From NCBI GenBank assembly GCA_019116885.1, contig DXAU01000033.1:1-32835 (forward strand): a DNA stretch of 32,835 bases. The letters are read 5' to 3'. Positions 15,639 through 24,367 of the stretch are shown piece by piece. The position numbers and the translations under genes were made by a program. Below the pieces are notes generated by a model. That model made no database searches and was not told the origin of the DNA. It worked only from the letters and a program-made list of their open reading frames with translations. Each line of letters opens with the position of its first letter. The first letter of the stretch is position 1. The DNA is from Candidatus Mediterraneibacter pullistercoris (lineage in GTDB: Bacteria > Bacillota > Clostridia > Lachnospirales > Lachnospiraceae).

Positions 15639-16247
15639 TTAATCCGTCAAACTGAGAATTCTGGTACACACCTTCTTAAGCAGCTTTTCACTGTGACTTA
15701 CAACAAGCATCCCCATCCCACGTCTTTCTGATTCTTCCAGCAGGAACTCCCAGATCTGCGCCTGTGTCACAAGATCCAGCATAGCAGTGATCTCATCGCA
15801 CAGCAGGATCTCTGTTTCAGGTCTGAGCGCCCTGGCAAGGCAGAATCGCTGTAGTTCTCCTCCTGACAATTCCGACGGATAGCGGTCCAGCCATTCTTTT
15901 TCTATATAAAGCTTCTCCATGAGCCGCTCTTCTATATCTCCTGCCTCCGCCATGGTTTCTTTCAGCCTCAGCAGCGGATCCACTACCGTCTCGGGATGCT
16001 GCCACACCATCTGTACCGGACAGGCGCCGCGGTATTCACTGACCGGCCTGCCGTCCAGAAGTACTCCGCCCTGCTTCGGCCGCTCATATCCTGCCAGCAG
16101 CCTGCAAAGCGTCGTCTTTCCCCTTCCGCTGGGGCCTTTGAGCCCGACACGCTCCCCTGGCGATATGGTCAGGCTAAAATGGTCGATGATCGGATAGTTC
16201 TTTCGGTTTCGGTAATAAAAGGTAAGATCATATGCCTCCAGTATCAT
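15639..16247 (-). CDS. ABC importer ATPase, second subunit (NikE/DppF-like)
   Basis: This short ATP-binding protein (202 aa) contains Walker A GPSGRGKTT, a Q-loop (VWQHPETVVDP), the ABC signature LSGGELQ and Walker B ILLCDEITAMLD. A His switch follows in VVSHSEK. Length and position match the smaller NikE/DppF-type ATPases of peptide/nickel importers, lacking the C-terminal oligopeptide-ATPase extension. It partners the ATPase at 16312-17262. GGAG lies seven bases before the ATG, and a 64-base gap separates the two ATPase genes. Confidence 0.9.
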   Translation of the reverse strand: MILEAYDLTFYYRNRKNYPIIDHFSLTISPGERVGLKGPSGRGKTTLCRLLAGYERPKQGGVLLDGRPVSEYRGACPVQMVWQHPETVVDPLLRLKETMAEAGDIEERLMEKLYIEKEWLDRYPSELSGGELQRFCLARALRPETEILLCDEITAMLDLVTQAQIWEFLLEESERRGMGMLVVSHSEKLLKKVCTRILSLTD

Positions 16248-16311
16248 AGCTCTGCTCCACTTTTCTTTCTCACTCTATCGTTCTATTTCCAGTCACTGTA
16301 TGCATTGACCG

Positions 16312-17262
16312 TTACCGCATCTCGTCCGGATACAGACACCGGACCTCGCCGCTCCGGTACTGTATCAGAGGGATCTGCTCTTTTGTGCGGCATAGTTCCC
16401 TGCATACAGAACACTGTCCGGCATAGGGACATCCTTTCCTGACGTTTCCGGCATAAGGCTGTGTACCCTCAGACGCCCTGAAGCCGTGCTCCGGCATGGC
16501 ATGCCACAGTGCCCGGGTATACGGATGACGAAGATTCGCCGCATCGCTAAAGTCTTTTGCCTTTGCTTTCTCGATCGTCTCTCCCGCATAGAAGACCACT
16601 ACTTCATCCGCAACGGAGAGGGCCAGTTCCAGATCGTGGGTGATGAACAACATTCCCGCCCCTTCGTCCGCCAGTTCCCGAAAATGACTTAAAATCCGCT
16701 TTGCCGCCCGCGCGTCCAGCCCCGGCGTCGGTTCATCCGCGATGATAAGCCTCGGTCTCTCCGTCACTGCCGAAGCGATCAGCACCCGGCGCGCCATTCC
16801 GCCTGAAAGTTCAAACGGATACATCTCTTCGACGTCCGCTCCAAGCCCGTATCTCTCAAGTGCCATCCGGCAGCACTGTTTCGTATTCGGATCCTTTTTC
16901 CCTTTTCTCAGCTGTTCTCCTACTTTCATAAGCGGGTCAAGATAAGTAACACCCTGTGGGATCAGAAATATCTCATTTCCCCTTAATTTTTTTGCCCGCT
17001 TTTCCGTTAGCGGTTCCCCGTCATACCGTATCTCCCCTTCCATATGGCTGTTGTAGGGCAGGATTCCCAGGATACTGTGGGCAAGCAGACTTTTCCCGGA
17101 TCCGCTTGCTCCCACTACAGCGGTGATCTGCCCCGGCTGTATCTCCAGAGACAGATCCTTTACCGCAGCGATCCGCCTTTTCTGAAAGGAAAAGAAACGC
17201 CGGTCCTGTTCATACTGCGTAAAATAAACGGATAAATGCTTTATCTGTAATATAGGTTTCAT
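16312..17262 (-). CDS. ABC importer ATPase, first subunit (NikD/DppD-like)
   Basis: The 316-aa protein has Walker A GASGSGKS, a Q-loop (LIPQGVTYLDPL), signature LSGGMARR, Walker B LIIADEPTPGLDA and the H-switch FITHDLE. After the ATPase core comes the C-terminal extension typical of the oligopeptide/nickel group, with a Cys-rich segment (GCPYAGQCSVCRELC) that in relatives can hold an Fe-S cluster. It energises import together with the shorter ATPase downstream. A 97-base gap separates it from the permease gene upstream, without an evident promoter. Confidence 0.92.
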   Translation of the reverse strand: MKPILQIKHLSVYFTQYEQDRRFFSFQKRRIAAVKDLSLEIQPGQITAVVGASGSGKSLLAHSILGILPYNSHMEGEIRYDGEPLTEKRAKKLRGNEIFLIPQGVTYLDPLMKVGEQLRKGKKDPNTKQCCRMALERYGLGADVEEMYPFELSGGMARRVLIASAVTERPRLIIADEPTPGLDARAAKRILSHFRELADEGAGMLFITHDLELALSVADEVVVFYAGETIEKAKAKDFSDAANLRHPYTRALWHAMPEHGFRASEGTQPYAGNVRKGCPYAGQCSVCRELCRTKEQIPLIQYRSGEVRCLYPDEMR

Positions 17263-17359
17263 CTTATCTCCTTATATGATCAGAATCCGCACCTGGCTGG
17301 ATTCCATATGTGAGCTTCGCATAGTATGTTTCAGTGCCGCACGGCATGTCCTCTGTATT

Positions 17360-18199
17360 TTAATCATGTACACTTGACGGATCGAGCAGACGCCTTACCC
17401 GCTCTCCGAGCAGGGCGAATAATGTAACCACCAGAACAAGTGCCAGTCCGGGAAACAGTGCAAGCCACCACTTTCCGGTCGTCAGATACTGCATACTCTC
17501 CGAGAGGATCACTCCGATAGCGGGCTGCTCTGACGAGAGCCCGAACCCGAGAAATGTCACACTGGCTTCATGGAGGATCGCGTGAGGGAACAACAGGATC
17601 AGCCCTGTGAGAAACTGTGGGAAAAGATGGGGCAGCATATGCCGCCTGATGTTCTGCAGTTTTGACACGCCCATTTTCTCCGCCACAAGAATATAAGGAG
17701 CCTGCCGGAGCTGTATAATCTCTCCCCGGACCACCCTTGCCAGAGACGGCCAGTGGCTCAGGGCCACTCCCGCGACAACTCCGGCAAATCCTCTTCCACA
17801 GGCCAGCGAGATCAGCATAACAAGCAGGATATGCGGTATCCCCATGACAAGGTCAATGCACCAGGATATCGCGGCGTCCGCTTTCCCTCCAAATACGGCT
17901 GATGCTGTTCCAAGGAGAAGCGCCACTGCTGCGCTCACCGCAGCAGTCAGAACACCGATCCGTATGCTCAGAGAGAGACCAGATAATGTACGGGCAAGCA
18001 TATCTCTTCCCATCCAGTCTGTACCAAAGAGATGCTGGCGGCTGGGGCTTAGATTCCGCTGGGAAAAATCCGTCTCCACAGCGTATCCTTCTGTCAGGAT
18101 TCCGGCAGCCGTCACAGCGGCGAGTATCACAACCGCAGCAAGAAAAAAGACAGTTGTCCAAAGCCGCTGATTCGTTTTGATCCGTGTCATGCTTTTCAT
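17360..18199 (-). CDS. ABC importer permease (NikC/DppC-like)
   Basis: This 279-aa inner-membrane permease has an N-terminal membrane segment and the N-terminal DppC motif (NLSPSRQHLFGTDWMGRDMLAR), read in part as LFGTDWMGRD. About six hydrophobic spans follow. An EAA-type coupling loop (ILVAEKMGVSKLQNIRRHMLP region) contacts the ATPases. The start overlaps the upstream permease stop by four bases (ATGA), showing translational coupling. It forms the channel with the DppB/NikB-like partner. Confidence 0.92.
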   Translation of the reverse strand: MKSMTRIKTNQRLWTTVFFLAAVVILAAVTAAGILTEGYAVETDFSQRNLSPSRQHLFGTDWMGRDMLARTLSGLSLSIRIGVLTAAVSAAVALLLGTASAVFGGKADAAISWCIDLVMGIPHILLVMLISLACGRGFAGVVAGVALSHWPSLARVVRGEIIQLRQAPYILVAEKMGVSKLQNIRRHMLPHLFPQFLTGLILLFPHAILHEASVTFLGFGLSSEQPAIGVILSESMQYLTTGKWWLALFPGLALVLVVTLFALLGERVRRLLDPSSVHD

Positions 18200-19188
18200 C
18201 CTCTCGCCGCCCCCTTTCGGATCTTCGGATCCACCGCACCGTAAAGAAGATCTGCGATCAGATTCCCAGCAAAGACGATTGCAGCCGTGACCACTGTGAT
18301 CCCCAGAAGAAGCGGCAGATCACTTCCCAGCCCCGCCGTCACCGCCGCCTGTCCGAGCCCCGGATAGGAAAACACCTGTTCCACCAGCACGGATCCGCCG
18401 ATGATCTCACTGACAGATGCAAACTGCAGGGTGATCGCAGGGAGCGCCACATTGCGCAGCCCATGGCGGAGGATGACGGAAGCCTCAGATTCTCCCCGGG
18501 CCCGGGCAAAGAGCACATAATCAGACTCGAGCACGTCGATCATCTTCTCTCTTGTATGGAGCGCGATATTCGCCACGCCGGTAATACTTAAGGTCAGGGC
18601 GGGAAGTATGGCATGCCGGAGCCGGTCTGCGGCAGTGACCGCCGCGGCGTCCATCCCTGCCGGCACTGAAAGTCCCACCGGCAGCCAGCCCAGCCACACA
18701 GCGAAGATCAAAAGCAGAAGGATCGCCAGCCAGAACGCCGGCGTACTGGAGATCAGAAGGCAGTATCCTCTGATCAGCCGGTCCGGCCATTTCCCCCGGG
18801 ATGCTCCGGCCATGACTCCCATTGTCAGGCCCAGCACGCCCGAGATCACCCATGCAGACAAAATCACCCAGAAAGAACTCGCCAGACGATCTCCGATGAC
18901 GGTAAGCACCGGCTGACGGTAAAGGAGAGAAGTCCCGAAGTCGCCCCTGGCCACATCCAGGAGCCATCCCAGATACCTTTCAACGGGCGGCGTATCTACA
19001 CCCCAGTATGTCTCCAGCTTTTCGATCTGTTCCGGGCTCATAGTCCCCAGCGCCGCCTGTCCTACATTCGTCTGAAGAGGATCAAGCGGCGACGCGCACA
19101 TCAGAAGAAAAGTGACGATGCTGACTCCGAAAAGAAGCAGGGCCATACGAATTAATTTTTTCCCGGCAAACCCAAGACGATGTTTCAA
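18196..19188 (-). CDS. ABC importer permease (NikB/DppB-like)
   Basis: The 330-aa permease begins with a membrane helix (LIRMALLLFGVSIVTFLLM). An extracytoplasmic segment contains YWGVDTPPVERYLGWL and GDFGTSLLYRQPV, both hallmarks of the DppB/NikB family. About five more spans and the EAA loop (RARGESEASVILRHGLRNVALP region) follow. It starts six bases after the binding-protein gene ends and overlaps the next permease by four bases. Whether it carries nickel or peptides is inferred from the adjoining lar genes. Confidence 0.92.
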   Translation of the reverse strand: MKHRLGFAGKKLIRMALLLFGVSIVTFLLMCASPLDPLQTNVGQAALGTMSPEQIEKLETYWGVDTPPVERYLGWLLDVARGDFGTSLLYRQPVLTVIGDRLASSFWVILSAWVISGVLGLTMGVMAGASRGKWPDRLIRGYCLLISSTPAFWLAILLLLIFAVWLGWLPVGLSVPAGMDAAAVTAADRLRHAILPALTLSITGVANIALHTREKMIDVLESDYVLFARARGESEASVILRHGLRNVALPAITLQFASVSEIIGGSVLVEQVFSYPGLGQAAVTAGLGSDLPLLLGITVVTAAIVFAGNLIADLLYGAVDPKIRKGAARG

Positions 19189-19194
19189 GATAAA

Positions 19195-20811
19195 TCATCC
19201 TTTCCAGTTCCACTGATCCACATTGTTGACAATGGACCATCCATGTCCATGCGGATGAATCTTCTGCTCCGCTACATTCAGCCCGTCTCTCACCCAGTAT
19301 AGGTGATCAATATTGACAAGCCATACCCACGGGACGTCTCCGTCCTGTGTCACGCCTGTAGTTCCATCCCACTGCGCCTGCTGCCACAGTTTATAGGATT
19401 CTTCCAGGCCGCCGGAGGCGAGCGCCTGATCCATATAGGCGTCCACTGTGCTGTTGGAGTATGGAGAATATTCTGCTGAGTCCGACCCTTCTGCCGTGTG
19501 ATAGATGTTGTACAGTTCCATCGGTGTATGCGCTCCCCATCCCCAGATCAGAGGATCGCTCAGCGCACGGTCATATGCCGTGTCCCAGTCAACTCCCTCG
19601 AGCGTGCAGGAGATGCCAAGCTCCCCGAGCTGATCTGCGAAGTCTGCGGCAAGCGCCTGGCGGACAGAATCTCCTGCTGCGTAGAGCAGGTTCAGTTCTG
19701 CTTTCCGCCCGTCTTTCTCACGGATGCCGTCATCTCCCATCTTCCATCCAGCCTCATCGAGCAGCGCTGCCGCTCCTTCAGGGTCATACTCCACCTCCGA
19801 AGCCTCATTGTACCACGGAAGCTGGTCGCAGACGCTGTATGCAGGACTTCCGTGCCCGTTTAACACATGGTCTATCATCTCCTGACGGTCAATTCCGATA
19901 TTGACTGCACGGCGCACCAGCACATCGGACGTGAAATCATTTCCCACTGTGCGTCCCCCGGAGTCTTCCCCCTCTTCCACAGCCGGAAGGTTAAATCCTC
20001 TGTTGTCCACGCTTGCATACGAGGCAAGGCTGTAACCCCCGATCTCCTGATCCGAGTATGTGGCGGACGTGTAGGCAAGATCCACCTCTCCTGCCTGAAC
20101 TGCCAGAAATGCTGCATCCTCCTCCATAAACAGGATCGTGACCTGCTTCATCTGAGGAATCTCCCCATAATAATCCGGATTTGCCTCAAGGATCACCTGT
20201 TGCCCGCGGTCCCACTGTTTCAGGATATATCTGCCTGATCCGACCGGATCAGCACCGTAAGAGGCACTGTCATAGACGTGCTCCGGCACGATCCCGACAT
20301 TCGCCATCGTATAGGGCCAGATGGAGAACGGGCGCGTCATATAAAAGACAACCGTCGTATCGTCAGGCGCTTCCGCATGATCCAGCATTGTAAAATCATT
20401 TACAGAACTGGAGTCTTTCACTGTATTATATGTGAATGCCACGTCCTCCGCAGTCAGCGCCTCTCCGTCGGTAAACTTTACATCGTCCCGGATCGTGACC
20501 GTCCATGTCAGACCGTCCTCACTGACCGTATAATCTGTCGCAAGGTCATATCCGATCGTCAGATCCGTATTTGTCACGGTGAGCGTACTCTGAATCAGCG
20601 GCTCATGAACATGCTCCCCTGCTCCCCAGCCATAGGCCGGATCAAATCCCGCCGCCGGCTCTGAGTTCGGATCCATGGCGATTACAACAGAAGCATCCTC
20701 TGTCCTCTGCCGTACTGCCGGCTGGTCTTCAGAAGCATCTCCCCCGCATCCCGCAAGGAAGGATGCCGTCATTGCAAAGGCAGACAAAACCCGAATCCAT
20801 CCTTTTCTCAT
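19195..20811 (-). CDS. Solute-binding lipoprotein of the importer (SBP family 5, NikA-like)
   Basis: This 538-aa extracytoplasmic binding protein has a lipoprotein signal ending FLAGC, with Cys22 as the lipidated residue. The mature domain shows family 5 (peptide/nickel) motifs: TVTIRDDVKFTDGEALTAED near residue 125, the YILKQWDRGQ region, and RRAVNIGIDRQEM. In nickel systems the ligand is Ni bound by a small chelator. The larC stop overlaps its start (ATGA), which ties this importer to nickel-cofactor synthesis. Peptide transport remains an alternative. Confidence 0.88.
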   Translation of the reverse strand: MRKGWIRVLSAFAMTASFLAGCGGDASEDQPAVRQRTEDASVVIAMDPNSEPAAGFDPAYGWGAGEHVHEPLIQSTLTVTNTDLTIGYDLATDYTVSEDGLTWTVTIRDDVKFTDGEALTAEDVAFTYNTVKDSSSVNDFTMLDHAEAPDDTTVVFYMTRPFSIWPYTMANVGIVPEHVYDSASYGADPVGSGRYILKQWDRGQQVILEANPDYYGEIPQMKQVTILFMEEDAAFLAVQAGEVDLAYTSATYSDQEIGGYSLASYASVDNRGFNLPAVEEGEDSGGRTVGNDFTSDVLVRRAVNIGIDRQEMIDHVLNGHGSPAYSVCDQLPWYNEASEVEYDPEGAAALLDEAGWKMGDDGIREKDGRKAELNLLYAAGDSVRQALAADFADQLGELGISCTLEGVDWDTAYDRALSDPLIWGWGAHTPMELYNIYHTAEGSDSAEYSPYSNSTVDAYMDQALASGGLEESYKLWQQAQWDGTTGVTQDGDVPWVWLVNIDHLYWVRDGLNVAEQKIHPHGHGWSIVNNVDQWNWKG

Positions 20812-22103
20812 TTTCTCACAGAATCCTTTCTCATGAAAAGCGCCTCCTCATAGGTATACTGGTAAGGCACTCCTGCTTTCCGTGCAGACGCCGCTGCGTC
20901 TTCATACTCCGGTTTGGCATGGCTGATCCCAAACCCTTCCGCTGTCTTGATACGCATCTGCCCCCACTTAGTCTGCACTGTTTCACTTCCGGGAGTGAGG
21001 AAATACTTCTCGCAAATGCGGACTCTCACTCCGTTTGTCGTCGTCTCCCTCATGATACTGCGGGCAGTCTCATCAATCTGATCCGTTTCGCAGAGCACAG
21101 TAAGCTCCCATCCCGGACGGCCTTTCTTCATCGTGCCCGCTGTTGTGTAGGCATCCAGCGCCCCCATTTCCATCAGTCTCGACACGGCAAATGCGAGAGC
21201 TTCCGGAGTCATATCGTCAATGCTGCACACCAGCTCTGCAATGCTTCCTTTTCCGGGCTCTTCTCCCGGTGATTTGCCGCCCGGCGTTTCGGTTTCCGGC
21301 GTCTCCCCCAGAAATATTCTGACGCAGTTTGCCTGTTCAAATTCCTTTGTCCCAATGCCGATTCCTGCTTTCGTTTTCATCATCACCGGCATATTTCCGA
21401 AATCGTCTGCGAAATGCACAAGCAGCGCCGCTCCTGTCGGCGTGCACAATTCTCCTCTGATACTGCCCCCATACATAGGCACACCGGACAGCAGATTTGC
21501 CGTGGCAGGCGCCGGTACCGGCATGATTCCGTGCGCACAGCGCACAGTCCCGCTCCCCACATGGACAGGAGAAGCCGCAATGCGCTCCGGTTTAAGCAGA
21601 TACAGGGCATAGCACACTCCGGCCACGTCAGCTACCGCGTCGAGCGCTCCCACCTCATGAAAATGCACCTGCTCCACCGGACATCCATGCGCGCTCGCTT
21701 CGGCTCCTGCGATTGCATCGTAAACCCGGCAGGCATTATCTCTTACTTCTTCCGGCAGATCCAGACCTCCGATCAGCTTTGCGATATGCCCGGGCGACGC
21801 GTGATGATGCGTATGCCCATGTCCGTGCCCGGCATGTACTGTTTCATGCGTATGCCCGGAATGACCGGCATGTGACGCTCCCGGTTCACATTCTTCTTTC
21901 CCGTACACAGTGACTTCCATATGCGTGCCTGCTATACCGCACGAGGCGCTTTTACGCGGCATTACTTTCACTCCGGGCAGTCCCAGGCTGTTCATGCGCT
22001 CCACGAACTCCTTCTTCTGTTCCTCTTCCAGCAATTCATACAGTGCGGACATGAGCATATCCCCTGCCGCACCCATGTTACATTCGATATAAAGCATCTT
22101 CAT
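20808..22103 (-). CDS. larC: LarC, nickel insertion protein of the NPN cofactor
   Basis: LarC inserts nickel into the pyridinium bis-thiocarboxylate mononucleotide in a CTP-dependent cyclometallation, completing the cofactor of LarA-type racemases. The 431-aa protein has the family start MLYIECNMGAAGDML, VHFHEVGALDAVADVAG and GSGTVRCAHGIMPVPAPAT, and a C-terminal LarC2-like domain with SIDDMTPE and TTTNGVRVR. Residues 78-106 carry 12 histidines, a likely nickel-binding loop. Some lactobacilli split larC into two frames joined by programmed frameshifting, whereas this gene is one uninterrupted frame. It overlaps larB upstream and the binding-protein gene downstream by four bases each. Confidence 0.95.
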   Translation of the reverse strand: MKMLYIECNMGAAGDMLMSALYELLEEEQKKEFVERMNSLGLPGVKVMPRKSASCGIAGTHMEVTVYGKEECEPGASHAGHSGHTHETVHAGHGHGHTHHHASPGHIAKLIGGLDLPEEVRDNACRVYDAIAGAEASAHGCPVEQVHFHEVGALDAVADVAGVCYALYLLKPERIAASPVHVGSGTVRCAHGIMPVPAPATANLLSGVPMYGGSIRGELCTPTGAALLVHFADDFGNMPVMMKTKAGIGIGTKEFEQANCVRIFLGETPETETPGGKSPGEEPGKGSIAELVCSIDDMTPEALAFAVSRLMEMGALDAYTTAGTMKKGRPGWELTVLCETDQIDETARSIMRETTTNGVRVRICEKYFLTPGSETVQTKWGQMRIKTAEGFGISHAKPEYEDAAASARKAGVPYQYTYEEALFMRKDSVRK

Positions 22104-22885
22104 ATCCTGTCACTCCTTTCCTCGCAGTTCTGCAGTCCCTCCATCTGATTGATCATTCCAGCCAGATATCCGGCGCCGAAGCCATTATCTATGTTCACGA
22201 CACTACAGCCGGATGCGCACGAATTAAGCATGGACAACAGAGCTGAAAGTCCGCCGAAGCTGGCTCCATATCCCACGCTGGTTGGAACTGCGATCACCGG
22301 GCAGTCCACCAGTCCTCCGATCACCGAGGCCAGCGCGCCTTCCATGCCTGCGGCCGCCACCACGCACCTGGCGCTCATGAGCGTATCCAGATTGGAAAGC
22401 AGCCGGTGAAGTCCTGCTACCCCCACGTCGTAGAGGCGGGTAACTTTATTTCCCATCGTCTCGGCAGTAAGCGCCGCCTCTTCCGCCACCGGCATGTCGC
22501 TGGTCCCTCCGGTTGCCACTACAATGCTGCCCCGGAGTTCCTGCTCCCTTGGAAATGCAACAGCAAGCCTCGGCAGCGGATAATATTCTGCCGGGACCGC
22601 ATCGCACAGAATATCTGCCGCCTCCTGTCCGATCCGTGTAACCAGTATATTCCGGCAGCCCCTTTCTCCCATGGAAGTGACAATGCCTCTGATCTGTTCC
22701 GGCGTCTTTCCCTCGCCGTAGATTACCTCGGAAGCCCCCTGACGGATGCTCCGGTGATAGTCAATCTTTGCATAACCCAAATCCTTAAAAGGTTCCTCTT
22801 TCAGATCCAGAAGCGCTTCTTCAGGTGAAGTCGTACCGTCCGCCACGCTCTGCAGTAATCTGAGAATATCGCGCTTATTATCCAT
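22100..22885 (-). CDS. larB: LarB, NaAD carboxylase/hydrolase of NPN biosynthesis
   Basis: LarB carboxylates the pyridinium ring of nicotinic acid adenine dinucleotide and hydrolyses it, the first step to the nickel-pincer nucleotide. The 261-aa product (ATG at 22885, MDNKRDILRLL, with GGAAGGAG ten bases upstream) has the conserved KIDYHRSIRQGASEVIYGEGK block. Its C-terminal PurE-like domain contains VVATGGTSDMPVAEEA, AAGMEGALASVIGGLV, and PTSVGYGASFGG. A longer frame to 22942 is less likely. It lies 81 bases after larE and overlaps larC by four. Confidence 0.95.
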   Translation of the reverse strand: MDNKRDILRLLQSVADGTTSPEEALLDLKEEPFKDLGYAKIDYHRSIRQGASEVIYGEGKTPEQIRGIVTSMGERGCRNILVTRIGQEAADILCDAVPAEYYPLPRLAVAFPREQELRGSIVVATGGTSDMPVAEEAALTAETMGNKVTRLYDVGVAGLHRLLSNLDTLMSARCVVAAAGMEGALASVIGGLVDCPVIAVPTSVGYGASFGGLSALLSMLNSCASGCSVVNIDNGFGAGYLAGMINQMEGLQNCEERSDRI

Positions 22886-22966
22886 ACTGTGAAATCTCCT
22901 TCCCTTGTTCTCTTTATCATCCAGACATCCCGCCCCGCACATCCGCGGTGTCCACGGACCAGGCTG

Positions 22967-23722
22967 TCACTCTGACGCAGCCCTCGCTTCCAGATCGAGA
23001 GAGACTGTATGGAAGAAAGGTGCCAGATCTTTCTGAATCTCTTTTCTCTTCTCCAGCACAAGCGGAATCTGCGCCTCTGTGACCTGAAGCCGTGCCCCCT
23101 CTCCACTCAGCCGGATACGGAAATCCCTGAATCCTTTCTCGTCCATTATCCTTTCTGCCTGCTCCACTCTGGCAAGATCCGGTGCGCTGAGGGGTGTTCC
23201 CGCCGGGATGCGCGTCGCCAGACATGCGTATGCCGGCTTGTCCCAGGTGAACAGTCCAGCCTCTCTGGACAATTCCCGTACTTTTGATTTTGTGATCCCA
23301 CATTCCCTGAGAGGAGAGCGTACTTCCAGCTCTTTAAGAGCCCTCATCCCGGGACGGTCCCCGGCGTCATCTGATGCATTGGTGCCATCCAGCAGAGCAG
23401 GGTATCCGTCTGCGTACGCCGCTTTCCACAGGTGGGTAAAGATCGCATGCTTGCAGTGATAACAGCGCTGCGGCCCGTTCTCTGCCGCCCCCGGAACCGA
23501 AAGGATATCCAGCTCTACTACTGTCATTGGAACATCCAGCTCTTTTGCCAGACGGCGCGCGTCCTCATATTCAAACGCAGGCTGAAACGCCGTCCTCACA
23601 TAGTAGGCGCGTACATCACAGCCGTATTTCTTTGCCGCCCAGAGCACAAACGCAGAGTCTGTCCCCCCGGAAAACGCAGCCGCCGCTTTCGGCGTCTGGA
23701 TAAAAAAATCTTTCAATGTCAT
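22967..23722 (-). CDS. larE: LarE, sulfur transferase of NPN biosynthesis
   Basis: LarE is a PP-loop ATPase that adenylates the pyridine dicarboxylate and inserts sulfur, giving the two thiocarboxylates that hold nickel. In this 251-aa protein the PP-loop SGGTDS is at residues 18-23. Cys167 (ACLATR) occupies the position I expect for the sulfur-site cysteine. Two more cysteines, Cys87 and Cys90 (RCYHCK), make a three-Cys pattern like LarE proteins that carry a [4Fe-4S] cluster instead of sacrificing a cysteine; this assignment is inference. It is the first lar gene and has a terminator-like leader just upstream. Confidence 0.94.
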   Translation of the reverse strand: MTLKDFFIQTPKAAAAFSGGTDSAFVLWAAKKYGCDVRAYYVRTAFQPAFEYEDARRLAKELDVPMTVVELDILSVPGAAENGPQRCYHCKHAIFTHLWKAAYADGYPALLDGTNASDDAGDRPGMRALKELEVRSPLRECGITKSKVRELSREAGLFTWDKPAYACLATRIPAGTPLSAPDLARVEQAERIMDEKGFRDFRIRLSGEGARLQVTEAQIPLVLEKRKEIQKDLAPFFHTVSLDLEARAASE

Positions 23723-23767
23723 CTCTGTCCACCATCCTTATCTGTCATCTCCACACTTCCACTGTCG

Positions 23768-23818
23768 AAAAAAGAAGATACCCGCTCTCTACTGAAAGCA
23801 GATATCTTCCTGATATCT
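23768..23818 (-). promoter_or_regulatory. Candidate attenuator (terminator/antiterminator) before larE
   Basis: On the minus strand GAAGATA (23803-23809) pairs with TATCTTC (23774-23780) to form a terminator-like hairpin followed by six T (23768-23773). An alternative hairpin, AGATATC (23812-23818) with GATATCT (23800-23806), shares the same 5' arm, so the two exclude each other. The T run lies 45 bases before the larE start, leaving no room for a separate promoter. About 135 bases of leader, including GC-rich hairpins near 23880-23920, separate the DUF3842 gene from it. I recognise no known riboswitch. Confidence 0.55.
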
Positions 23819-23953
23819 TGTAAATATATCCTAACCGGAATTTCCCATAAACTCTGTCCTTCCGCCGCTCTCAAAACCCCTGCGGCTTCTGCCGCTCCCC
23901 GGCTTCCTGCCGGCATCAGGCTTTCACAAGAAAACGGCGCAGCGCGTCTCCTC

Positions 23954-24367
23954 TTACTCTTGAGCAAGACACTTTTTAAGCGCTTCTATCGCATTTTGTA
24001 CATTCTTTCCCATGGGCGCATCCGTAACGCCCACGACAATATTATCACAGAGATTAACAGGAATCAAGATTCTCTTTGCACTGCTCTGCCCTACTGCAGC
24101 GGCCATACGCGGAGTAATCTCTCCCAGCATGGCGTCTGCTATCACAATCCCGACCGGTCCCATGATAACATCCGCTCTACGCGCTGCCACTACTGCGGAA
24201 TTTTCCCCTGTCGCCGCCTGGTCGGCTCCTGCTCTGAGCATCGCGTTCGCAGCCGTACTGTTTGTTCCCACGGCAAGCACCTCGATATCCTGGTCGTATT
24301 CTTTTACAGCGGCTACAAGCTGACGTCCAAGTCCGCCGCCCTGCCCGTCAATGATCAGCACTCTCAT
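23954..24367 (-). CDS. DUF3842 family protein
   Basis: A 137-aa Clostridia-typical protein of unknown function. It begins MRVLIIDGQGGGLGRQLV, a glycine-rich nucleotide-binding-like start. Small-residue segments such as VLAVGTNSTAANAMLRAGAD and ADVIMGPVGIVIADAMLGEITP suggest an alpha/beta Rossmann-like fold. No catalytic residues can be assigned. It overlaps the DUF951 gene by 13-20 bases and is the last gene of the murT-led group. A probable terminator/attenuator follows before larE. Confidence 0.8.
   Translation of the reverse strand: MRVLIIDGQGGGLGRQLVAAVKEYDQDIEVLAVGTNSTAANAMLRAGADQAATGENSAVVAARRADVIMGPVGIVIADAMLGEITPRMAAAVGQSSAKRILIPVNLCDNIVVGVTDAPMGKNVQNAIEALKKCLAQE

Noticed and set aside
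15639..16247. Truncated ATPase pseudogene
   Set aside because: At 202 aa it is short but keeps Walker A, Q-loop, signature, Walker B and His switch, as compact NikE-type subunits do.
23719..23967. 82-codon frame upstream of larE as a gene
   Set aside because: It covers the terminator/antiterminator region and has no ribosome binding site or family resemblance.
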